Positions 37,274 through 43,804 of a stretch of DNA of 64,000 bases are shown here, one piece after another. The position numbers and the translations under genes are program-made. The stretch's first letter is position 1, and the number at the start of each line of letters is the position of its first letter. Source of the stretch: Patescibacteria group bacterium (GTDB taxonomy: Bacteria; Patescibacteria; Paceibacteria; UBA6257; 2-01-FULL-56-20); NCBI GenBank assembly GCA_024654525.1, contig JANLHI010000031.1, positions 30,938 to 94,937 of the forward strand. The letters are read 5' to 3'. The notes beneath the pieces are model-generated. The model did no database searches. It was not told where the DNA came from and saw nothing but the letters and a program-made list of their open reading frames with translations.

Positions 37274-37894
37274 ATGTTTGTTCCTAAAGAAAAAAGAGAA
37301 CGTTCATTGGGTGAACATCTGCAACTCAAGGCGCATCGTTGTGCGACTCCGAAGTGTGCGTTTGTACGAAAACCCCATCGTCCCGGAATGCACGGGCTTT
37401 CTCGCCGTTTTCCCAAAGCGCTTTCCGAATTCGGATTACAGCTTCGTGAGAAGCAGAAGTTTAAAGTAAGCTATGGAATCGACGAGCGCGGGCTTCGCGT
37501 ACTTTTTGAAGAGGCGCGACAGGCGCGGGGTTCGACTGCGCAAAAGTTGATTGAACTTCTTGAACGTCGCCTTGATAACACATTGTTCCGACTTGGATTG
37601 GGGCAGTCGCGTGCGGCGAGCAGGCAGGCGGTGGTGCATGGACATGTGATGGTGAACGGGGTTATTACTCGGTCGCCGGGATTTGTGGTGAAGGTGGGGG
37701 ATATCATCGCTATTAAGGAAGCGTCGCATTCCCGAGGGGCGTTTCTTCACGTAAAGGATCCACAGTGGAAATATGACGAACCCGCATGGCTCACTCTTGA
37801 TAAATCGAAATTTGAGGGTCGCGTTGTTGCACTGCCGGTCGATGTAGAATCTCCGTTTGAGGTAAAATTAGTAGTCGAGGCGTTCAGTAAATAG
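37274..37894 (+). CDS. rpsD: 30S ribosomal protein S4
   Basis: A 206-residue uS4 that nucleates assembly of the 30S body. ATG 37274 (MFVPKEKRERSLGEHL) avoids a long overlap with rpsK. A cysteine pair (CATPKC) in the N-terminal region could hold zinc. The S4 RNA-binding motif is LDNTLFRLGLGQSRAASRQAVVHGHVMVNG. S4 autoregulates this operon in other bacteria, but no such leader element is evident here. Confidence 0.97.
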   Translation: MFVPKEKRERSLGEHLQLKAHRCATPKCAFVRKPHRPGMHGLSRRFPKALSEFGLQLREKQKFKVSYGIDERGLRVLFEEARQARGSTAQKLIELLERRLDNTLFRLGLGQSRAASRQAVVHGHVMVNGVITRSPGFVVKVGDIIAIKEASHSRGAFLHVKDPQWKYDEPAWLTLDKSKFEGRVVALPVDVESPFEVKLVVEAFSK

Positions 37895-38001
37895 ACATCC
37901 AAGAGCTTTCTTGAAAAGATGACAGCTAGGGAAAGCTATGGTATAAGTTATCAATCAATAGTATCTAAAGGTTGCGAGGAATATTAAGAAGAATAATTTC
38001 T

Positions 38002-38796
38002 ATGACAAACGATGAATTACAATTGAGTTCGACAGTCGTGGCAAAGACCGTTTCCGAAGATGCGAAACGGGGTGTTTTTGAAATAGAGGGTTTGTTTGCG
38101 GGGTACGGGCTTACGGTGGGGAATGCGCTCCGCCGGACGCTTCTTTCTTCGCTTAAGGGAGCTGCGATTACGGAGTTTAAAGTAAAGAATGCGCCTCATG
38201 AGTTTTCCACGCTTCCCGGTGTTAAAGAGGATCTTGTGGAGCTTTTATTGAATCTTAAGAGTCTTCGTTTTCGGATGCATACCGACGAGCCTCATGTGTT
38301 GTTGCTCAAAGTGAAAGGAGAAAAGGCGGTAACTGCTGGAGATATAAAAGCCGATGCGGAAGTGGAGTTGATGAACCCTGAAGAGGTAATTGCGCATCTT
38401 ACTGCAAAGGATGCCGAGCTTGATATTGAATTGAAAGTGGAACGGGGTCTTGGATATTCTCCCGTTGAAGCGCGGAAAGCGGAAGGACGGTTGCCGATTG
38501 GTATGATTGCGGTTGATGCTATTTTTACTCCGGTGTTGCGCGTCAATTATACCGTGGACAATATGCGGGTGGGGGAACGCACCGATTATAATCGGTTACA
38601 CCTTGAAATCGAGACCGACGGTTCCATAGCTCCCTCAAAGGCGCTTGCCGATGCAGTGGGGATTATGAAAGATCATTTTGAGAAGATCGGCAGTATTCTT
38701 ACTCCTCAATCTTTCGAAACAACCGAAGTGGTAGAGGTAGCCGATGAGAAAGTCGTAAAAAAGAAATCGAAGAAGTCAAAAGAAGGAGAAGAATAA
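38002..38796 (+). CDS. rpoA: RNA polymerase alpha subunit without C-terminal domain
   Basis: 264 residues from ATG 38002. The alpha N-terminal dimerisation domain is complete (FEIEGLFAGYGLTVGNALRRTLLSSL, GYSPVEARK, VDAIFTPVLRVNYTVDNMRVGERTDYNRLHLEI). After ~235 residues it ends in a Val/Lys/Glu-rich tail (KKKSKKSKEGEE). The alphaCTD, which binds UP elements and activators and normally makes the protein ~320 residues, is absent, and the 61-base gap to rplQ cannot encode it. An upstream ATG (37972) overlaps no family sequence. Confidence 0.95.
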   Translation: MTNDELQLSSTVVAKTVSEDAKRGVFEIEGLFAGYGLTVGNALRRTLLSSLKGAAITEFKVKNAPHEFSTLPGVKEDLVELLLNLKSLRFRMHTDEPHVLLLKVKGEKAVTAGDIKADAEVELMNPEEVIAHLTAKDAELDIELKVERGLGYSPVEARKAEGRLPIGMIAVDAIFTPVLRVNYTVDNMRVGERTDYNRLHLEIETDGSIAPSKALADAVGIMKDHFEKIGSILTPQSFETTEVVEVADEKVVKKKSKKSKEGEE

Positions 38797-38806
38797 TGAG
38801 TATATA

Positions 38807-38831
38807 CACTACGACGAAAGGCTGTCGTAGT
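38807..38831. repeat. Small hairpin between rpoA and rplQ
   Basis: ACTACGAC and GTCGTAGT pair around an 8-9 base loop; no T run follows. It could be an RNA-processing or stability element. Confidence 0.5.
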
Positions 38832-38857
38832 TGTTGCTATAGGAAGCGTTTATCATC

Positions 38858-39211
38858 ATGCGTCATTTAAAGAAAGGGAAAAAATTTAATAGAATTCGCG
38901 GGCGACGTCAGTCGTTTCTTCGTAATCTCGCGAGCGATCTTATTCGCTCCGGAAAAATAGAGACGACCGAAGCGCGCGCGAAGGCAATTCGCCCGATTGT
39001 GGAGCGCTTGGTGACTATCGCAAAAGCGGGAGATCTTGCATCGCGTCGTTTGCTTTTGCAACGCGTTCATAATAAACGTGTGGTTGAAAAATTATGCAGT
39101 GATTTTGGTGTAAAGTATCAAGAGCGAAAAGGGGGATATTTGCGTATTATAAAATTAGGAAAATCACGCAAGCGTGACGGTGCGCCAACTGCGGTGATTG
39201 AATTTGTTTAA
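38858..39211 (+). CDS. rplQ: 50S ribosomal protein L17
   Basis: A 117-residue bL17 near the exit tunnel. MRHLKKGKKFNRIRGRRQSFLRNLASDLIRSGKIETTEARAKAIRPIVERLVTIAK is diagnostic and is followed by the C-terminal RDGAPTAVIEFV. It is in canonical position after rpoA. Confidence 0.97.
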   Translation: MRHLKKGKKFNRIRGRRQSFLRNLASDLIRSGKIETTEARAKAIRPIVERLVTIAKAGDLASRRLLLQRVHNKRVVEKLCSDFGVKYQERKGGYLRIIKLGKSRKRDGAPTAVIEFV

Positions 39212-39232
39212 TCGCCAATTTTGATTATTGCC

Positions 39233-39574
39233 ATGGATTACACAATTGATGCACATAATAAAAGATTGGGCCATCTCGCATCGAAGATTGCGGTTATTTT
39301 GCAGGGAAAAGATTCCGCAGCATACGAACCGAATAAAGTAGGGGATAATCGGGTATTACTTACGAATTACAAGGATATTTCTTTTTCTACGAAGAAGGCG
39401 ATACAGAAGGTGTATTATCACCACACGGGATACATGGGACATTTAAGGAAAAAAACGCTTCAGCAAGAGTGGGATCGTGATCCAAAACATGTGGTGCGTG
39501 AAGCGGTGCGTAAAATGTTACCGAAGAATCTCTTGAGTCCCCGAAGGATCAAAAATCTCGTATTTGTCGATTAA
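39233..39574 (+). CDS. rplM: 50S ribosomal protein L13
   Basis: A 113-residue uL13, an early assembly protein of the large subunit. It is shorter than the 142 residues of E. coli. Recognised by RLGHLASKIAVILQGKD, YYHHTGYMGHLRKKT and VREAVRKMLPKN. I chose ATG 39233 (MDYTIDAHNKR); the upstream in-frame codon at 39221 is not a standard start. Confidence 0.94.
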   Translation: MDYTIDAHNKRLGHLASKIAVILQGKDSAAYEPNKVGDNRVLLTNYKDISFSTKKAIQKVYYHHTGYMGHLRKKTLQQEWDRDPKHVVREAVRKMLPKNLLSPRRIKNLVFVD

Positions 39575-39580
39575 TTATCT

Positions 39581-40009
39581 ATGACTGATCAGAAACAACA
39601 GAAAACCGGCGAGAGCGTCAAGGGGCGTTATGTGGAATCCGTAGGGCGCAGAAAGACTGCTGTTGCCCGTATTCGTCTTATGAAAGGAAAGGGGAGTATT
39701 GTAGTGAATGAAAAGAAAGCGAACGATTATTTTCCGATTGAACGTTTACAGGCGATTCTCCGGTCTCCTTTGAGTAAGCTGAACATTCAGGATCAAGTGG
39801 ATGTGAGTGCAAAAGTTTTGGGAGGGGGAACTTCGGCTCAAGCGGAAGCGATACGGCATGGTATTGCTCGTGCGTTGGTGATGTATAATCCGGAGACAAA
39901 AATACAGCTTCATGCGTTTGGATTTCTTACTCGGGATTCAAGAATGGTAGAGAGAAAGAAATATGGGTTGAAGAAAGCGCGAAGAGCTCCGCAGTGGGCA
40001 AAACGATAG
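39581..40009 (+). CDS. rpsI: 30S ribosomal protein S9
   Basis: A 142-residue uS9 whose C-terminal tail reaches the P-site tRNA. VESVGRRKTAVARIRLMKGKGSIVVNEK, GGGTSAQAEAIRHGIARALV and the end RDSRMVERKKYGLKKARRAPQWAKR are diagnostic; the usual last residues QFSKR are here QWAKR. It is the last gene of the operon, seven bases after rplM, followed by a strong terminator. Confidence 0.97.
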   Translation: MTDQKQQKTGESVKGRYVESVGRRKTAVARIRLMKGKGSIVVNEKKANDYFPIERLQAILRSPLSKLNIQDQVDVSAKVLGGGTSAQAEAIRHGIARALVMYNPETKIQLHAFGFLTRDSRMVERKKYGLKKARRAPQWAKR

Positions 40010-40013
40010 TGAC

Positions 40014-40044
40014 AAAACTTCCGGCATGTGCCGGAAGTTTTTTT
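40014..40044 (+). terminator. Rho-independent terminator of the ribosomal operon
   Basis: AACTTCCGGCA-TG-TGCCGGAAGTT is a perfect 11-bp stem, followed by seven T. Confidence 0.95.
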
Positions 40045-40081
40045 GTCCATTGTGGAGAGGATAGAGGTTAGGGAAGGAGTG

Positions 40082-41071
40082 TTATCGAGGGAATTGAAGT
40101 ACGTGTGTAGCCCCTCCTTCTTCGTAATATAGGATATTTTCCTCGGGTTCGTATGTTACTTGATCTGTTTTTGCGACAATGGGGATGTTTTCGAGATTAG
40201 AGTCGTCAAGTCCGAGAAACATTGTTTCTCCCGGATAGACAATAAAAATATGCAAATTATCGCGATACCATACTATTTTCTTGATTTGCTTAACGCGAGG
40301 GAGATTAAAACGATGATATCCTTCGCGTTGGTGTATGATGTCGAATATCTCGAGCGATCGGTTTTCCATCGCAGCAATTTTAGTACTTTCCGCATTCCAT
40401 GAAAAATTTACCACGTCATCCGCAATTTTTTCGAGTATTTGCGTGGTTGGATTATAGGTACTAAGAATACCGTTTGTCTCAAGAATAGTAAGAATATCCT
40501 TGTTGTTCCATGCGAGGTGCAGTGGCGTGCTTTCGGGAGATAATGTAAATGATGAAGTGGTGTGCGTGCCGGTTAAGGAGGAAATAGATATGGTCGAAGT
40601 AGTATTTGTCCCTTGCGCGCGCCAACGCGAGGAGCTTGCAACAAGAGTGGGAAAGGGAGATATTTCGTTGGAAATTAATTTTTTTGTAGATGAGGAGTCG
40701 TCGAGTATCGGTGTGGTTGGTACTAGCACTACATTTGACAGTTCTGTTACGAATGAAGGAGCTACCACCACATGACGACTCCAAAGGGAAAAACCGTTTT
40801 TTTCAAGCGTGAGGAGATATGTTTTTGGAAAAAGGTTATTAATAAAAGTTCCGTTTTGCAGGAGCCATGAAGTATTAGTGACGGATTCCCCATCAAGCGT
40901 TATGGTTATGTCGCGGGGTTGGCTTTTTATGAAGATGCCGCCCACCTTACCGATACTCCATGGATTCGTGTTTACGCGCCATCCTTGCGCGTAGAGCACC
41001 GCTATGGTACCTATTATTGCGAATGCGGCGCAGAATCCGTAAAACAGGAGTGTGCGAGTTCTAAATGTCAT
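40082..41071 (-). CDS. PEGA-domain membrane protein
   Basis: A 329-residue protein with one N-terminal transmembrane helix (~8-28) and a PEGA domain at ~42-110 (GGIFIKSQPRDITITLDGESV ... TYLLTLEKNGFSLW). The C-terminal ~200 residues are Thr/Ser-rich beta repeats that resemble a propeller (LHLAWNNKDILTILE, FSWNAESTKIAAME). Its function is unknown; it probably acts outside the membrane. An extended -10 (TGGTATAAC, minus strand, 41100-41108) lies about 30 bases before the start. Confidence 0.75.
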   Translation of the reverse strand: MTFRTRTLLFYGFCAAFAIIGTIAVLYAQGWRVNTNPWSIGKVGGIFIKSQPRDITITLDGESVTNTSWLLQNGTFINNLFPKTYLLTLEKNGFSLWSRHVVVAPSFVTELSNVVLVPTTPILDDSSSTKKLISNEISPFPTLVASSSRWRAQGTNTTSTISISSLTGTHTTSSFTLSPESTPLHLAWNNKDILTILETNGILSTYNPTTQILEKIADDVVNFSWNAESTKIAAMENRSLEIFDIIHQREGYHRFNLPRVKQIKKIVWYRDNLHIFIVYPGETMFLGLDDSNLENIPIVAKTDQVTYEPEENILYYEEGGATHVLQFPR

Positions 41072-41109
41072 TATGTGTTATACGTTAAATATGGTGATGT
41101 TATACCACG

Positions 41110-41315
41110 AAAGCGAATAAGGATAAAATAGTTTTTTTCCTGTGGAGAGCGCAGGTTGCAAGAATTATGTCCGGGGGTACACTGAAAATAGATTTCGTTC
41201 GATACTGGATCAAATAATTTTATTTGGGAGACTGTGTCATGGGATATCCTTGGATATTTCTGCAGGTCACCCACTTGGTATAATGCTGGGTCTATCGGAC
41301 GGGACTCAAAAGAAT
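41110..41315. other. Intergenic stretch without a convincing gene
   Basis: About 205 bases between the PEGA promoter and the terminator at 41316. On the plus strand it has an extended -10 (TGGTATAAT, 41276-41284) about 32 bases before that terminator, so a tiny transcript is possible. A minus-strand frame of 82 codons (41071-41319) is not family-like. I see no SRP, tmRNA or RNase P signature. Confidence 0.4.
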
Positions 41316-41339
41316 CCAAGCATTCAGCTTGGTTTTTTT
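41316..41339 (+). terminator. Terminator overlapping the 3' end of the TIM-barrel gene
   Basis: CCAAGC-ATTCA-GCTTGG followed by seven T on the plus strand; the minus-strand exit is weakly T-rich. It may work in both directions. Confidence 0.6.
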
Positions 41340-42052
41340 GTGTGTCGCGTCATATGGGCGCGTCGTCGGATAATTTCTTGTGCGGTGTGTTCCACATAGA
41401 GACGCTCGGGAAGGAGCTCTTCGGGAGCTCCCGTTCCTTCGAGTATAATGGGGACTGAAAAATCTTGTATAAGATTGATAATGGTGTCCTGCTTGGTTTG
41501 AAAAAGAGGCTCATGGAGTCCCGCAAATCCGCTCAAATGAATTTCCGTAAGGCGCGAACCGAGCGCATCATAAAATTTTTTGCCGAGCGCGAGCGTGTCG
41601 TCGTTGGTATGCACGTGATTCAGGTCGAGTACGAACTTGAATCGTGAATCATAATCCATGAGGCGTTGCATATCTTCGACGGTGCGGTGCGTCGCTTTCC
41701 GCCAGTCCATGTTTTCAAAAGCGACCGGGAAGGTGGCGTGGAGGAATATGGAGAGGTCCCGTACTGTGTCGGGGTGGAATACCACGCAGTCAAGTGGCCG
41801 GATGTCATGAATCTTCTCTATCCTTTGAAGCAATTCGCGCGAGGCGGGGTCGTTGGCGTAGGGGAATGTCGGTGCGTGAAAGCTTACATACTCGAAATCT
41901 TTGATGTCCGCATAGGTAAGCACAAGCGGGGCGTTTTCGTTTTTGTCCGAGAGTTCCACCGCGCGAAACCCCGCCTCGCGTACGAAGCGAAGCGCGTCGC
42001 GGGGATTGTGTGTTTTACAAATTCCGCCGATGGCGGTGCCAAGAGTAAGCAT
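41324..42052 (-). CDS. Sugar-phosphate isomerase/epimerase-like TIM barrel
   Basis: A 242-residue protein of the xylose-isomerase-like/AP-endonuclease-2 superfamily. Successive strand ends carry the expected residues: GFRAVELSD, YVSFHAPTF, CVVFHPDTV, VAFENMDW, KFVLDLNHVHTND, LTEIHLSGF and PIILEGTG. These supply Glu, His and Asp for divalent metal ions. Substrate unknown. It lies next to tRNA-Pro on the same strand. Confidence 0.75.
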   Translation of the reverse strand: MLTLGTAIGGICKTHNPRDALRFVREAGFRAVELSDKNENAPLVLTYADIKDFEYVSFHAPTFPYANDPASRELLQRIEKIHDIRPLDCVVFHPDTVRDLSIFLHATFPVAFENMDWRKATHRTVEDMQRLMDYDSRFKFVLDLNHVHTNDDTLALGKKFYDALGSRLTEIHLSGFAGLHEPLFQTKQDTIINLIQDFSVPIILEGTGAPEELLPERLYVEHTAQEIIRRRAHMTRHTKKPS

Positions 42053-42056
42053 TGTG

Positions 42057-42127
42057 TCGGGCCGCCGGGAATCGAACCCGGTCTAAACGCACCCCATGCG
42101 CTCGTACTGCCGGTATACTACGGCCCG
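42057..42127 (-). tRNA. tRNA-Pro (anticodon GGG)
   Basis: The minus strand folds into a cloverleaf. Acceptor CGGGCCG/CGGCCCG, D-stem GTAT/GTAC, anticodon stem AGCGC/GCGTT with loop ATGGGGT, T-arm CCGGG-TTCGATT-CCCGG, discriminator A. No CCA is encoded. The ~90 bases upstream (42128-42215) hold several GC-rich hairpins, e.g. GCGGGC-AAT-GCCCGC. Confidence 0.93.
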
Positions 42128-42217
42128 CCGTTGCGCTCGCTGGAGAGAGCTATGGCGGGCAATGCCCGCTTAGTTCGCGAAGGCGAGTTCAGCGTTTCGA
42201 TTCTACCACTGCTTAGA

Positions 42218-42246
42218 CAAAAAAAGAAACCCCCATAGGTGGGGGT
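42218..42246 (-). terminator. Terminator of rpmB
   Basis: On the minus strand ACCCCC-ACCTAT-GGGGGT is followed by TTCTTTTTTT. A 14-bp palindrome, AGTATCGCGATACT, lies between it and rpmB (42259-42272). Confidence 0.85.
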
Positions 42247-42276
42247 GAGAGAGGGAGAAGTATCGCGATACTAGTC

Positions 42277-42492
42277 TTATTTCGATTTCGCAGTTTTTGG
42301 TTTCTTTGTGTGAACTTTGCGATGCATTGTTTTCATACATGCAACACATATTTTTTTCCGAACCCCATTCACTATTGCCCATTGGAGATTCGGATATTTT
42401 CGTTCTTGCCCTACGGGGTTATAATGCCCTCTCAAAAGGCGTCTTTTACCGCGAATCACAGATCCTTTGTTGCATTTTTCACACTGTCGCAT
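42277..42492 (-). CDS. rpmB: 50S ribosomal protein L28
   Basis: A 71-residue bL28. It has two cysteine pairs (CEKC near the start and CVAC near the end) compatible with zinc, plus the patescibacterial-type LLRGHYNPVGQERKYPNLQWA. It has a basic C-terminal tail. A single-gene unit with its own terminator. Confidence 0.9.
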   Translation of the reverse strand: MRQCEKCNKGSVIRGKRRLLRGHYNPVGQERKYPNLQWAIVNGVRKKICVACMKTMHRKVHTKKPKTAKSK

Positions 42493-42581
42493 AAAAGTAA
42501 GTAATAATATATGACTGATAACTTATAACCGATAATGGGCAATTTCGCAAGTCCATGGGTACTGCGGTGAGTGATTTGGCG

Positions 42582-43058
42582 TTATTCCATTTTCACCTTC
42601 AGTTTTTTCGATTTTTTCCGCACCAATTTCGGGAGTCGTATCGAAAGAATTCCATTTTTAAACTTCACATCCGCTTCTTCGGGGTTTATCTCTTGCGGAA
42701 GTATCACTGATCGGGAAAAACGTCCCCAATAGCATTCTCGGTAGAAATAATCCTCGTCGAGCACTTGTTGTTCTCGTTGTCGTGCTCCGCGGATGGTAAC
42801 CGAGTCGTTGGTAACGTCAATATCAATATCATCCGGATTAACGCCTGCGATGGTAGACTCGATGACTATTTCAGAGGGTGTTTGATATACATCAACAGTC
42901 AGCTGTCCTTCGGGTTCTTCGTCCTGAGAGGTTTTGGTTTTTATCGAACGAGATGTTGTTGTTCCTCCCGCTTTAGTGAGCTCCGCACTTATCTCCGGTG
43001 CCTGGACTATCTCCATATCGGCACGCTCTTCCCCGTTGTGTTTTATGTCGTCGGTCAT
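42582..43058 (-). CDS. Small heat-shock protein (Hsp20)
   Basis: A 158-residue ATP-independent chaperone. The N-terminal ~50 residues are polar and disordered. The alpha-crystallin domain spans ~52-145 (LTVDVYQTPSEIVIESTIAGVNPDDIDIDVTNDSVTIRG, RECYWGRFSRSVILP, FKNGILSIRLPK). The tail is Lys-rich. It binds unfolding proteins during stress. Confidence 0.92.
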   Translation of the reverse strand: MTDDIKHNGEERADMEIVQAPEISAELTKAGGTTTSRSIKTKTSQDEEPEGQLTVDVYQTPSEIVIESTIAGVNPDDIDIDVTNDSVTIRGARQREQQVLDEDYFYRECYWGRFSRSVILPQEINPEEADVKFKNGILSIRLPKLVRKKSKKLKVKME

Positions 43059-43090
43059 GGTTATGATAATATTTTTTTTCGTAAGGATTA

Positions 43091-43804
43091 TTACACCGCT
43101 TTTTTATTAAGACTTTCAAAGTCATTAAGCACAAAAAATCCTACAATGAGTACTAAGAGTACCGGATATGCAAACTCATCATGTATCAGTATAAGGTAAT
43201 TGAAACATGCGTGCAATACGGTTGCAATCACCAACCCTCCCACAATAAAGCGTTTTGCATTGAATTCACGGATACTGATTGCCCAAAAATATCCCACTAT
43301 TCCCGAGGTGAGCGTGTGAAGCAAGGTAGCTCCTATAAAACGAAGGGAAAGAGTTTCAAATACATTCCCGAAAAAATTTATGTGGTAAGGAGAGATACCG
43401 TTCAGAACTCCTATGTTTTCGACAGTGGCGAATCCAAGTGCGGCAACCACAGTATAAATCATGGCATCTACGGGTTCGTCGAATGCGGGATTTTTATGTA
43501 CGGACACGTATGCGGCGGTGAATTTTATGATTTCTTCTATTCCTGCGAAGATAATCAGTCCGATTGCGATGGTGATGAATGAAAAAATCTGCGGTGAGGA
43601 AGCGGGGGATAGTGTCTCAATAGGGATGAAAAGGGCATTTACCAAGAGTTGTAATCCCAGCGCGATTATCGAGAACGCCGCGCCTACGATAAACGTCCAA
43701 AGTATTACTCGGCGAGGTTCGGGGTGTAAATCTTCGTGGAGATAAAACATTAACCATGCGAACGCGGGGATCATTCCGAAAAACAAAATGAGAAACGTTA
43801 CCAT
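43091..43804 (-). CDS. PrsW-family intramembrane protease
   Basis: A 237-residue protein with seven to eight transmembrane helices. The Glu-Glu pair in GIEEIIKFTAAY, His in GATLLHTLTSGIVGYFWA and the late HACFNYL form the metal-dependent active site known for PrsW/CAAX-like proteases. PrsW cleaves an anti-sigma factor in Bacillus; the substrate here is unknown. The start overlaps the valS 3' end by seven bases, so the two are coupled. Confidence 0.85.
   Translation of the reverse strand: MVTFLILFFGMIPAFAWLMFYLHEDLHPEPRRVILWTFIVGAAFSIIALGLQLLVNALFIPIETLSPASSPQIFSFITIAIGLIIFAGIEEIIKFTAAYVSVHKNPAFDEPVDAMIYTVVAALGFATVENIGVLNGISPYHINFFGNVFETLSLRFIGATLLHTLTSGIVGYFWAISIREFNAKRFIVGGLVIATVLHACFNYLILIHDEFAYPVLLVLIVGFFVLNDFESLNKKAV

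Noticed and set aside
41110..41315. SRP RNA, tmRNA or RNase P RNA
   Set aside because: None of their conserved core sequences is visible on either strand.
41071..41319. 82-codon minus-strand frame before the PEGA gene
   Set aside because: No family-like motif, and the PEGA gene has its own promoter inside this stretch; a small gene cannot be fully excluded.
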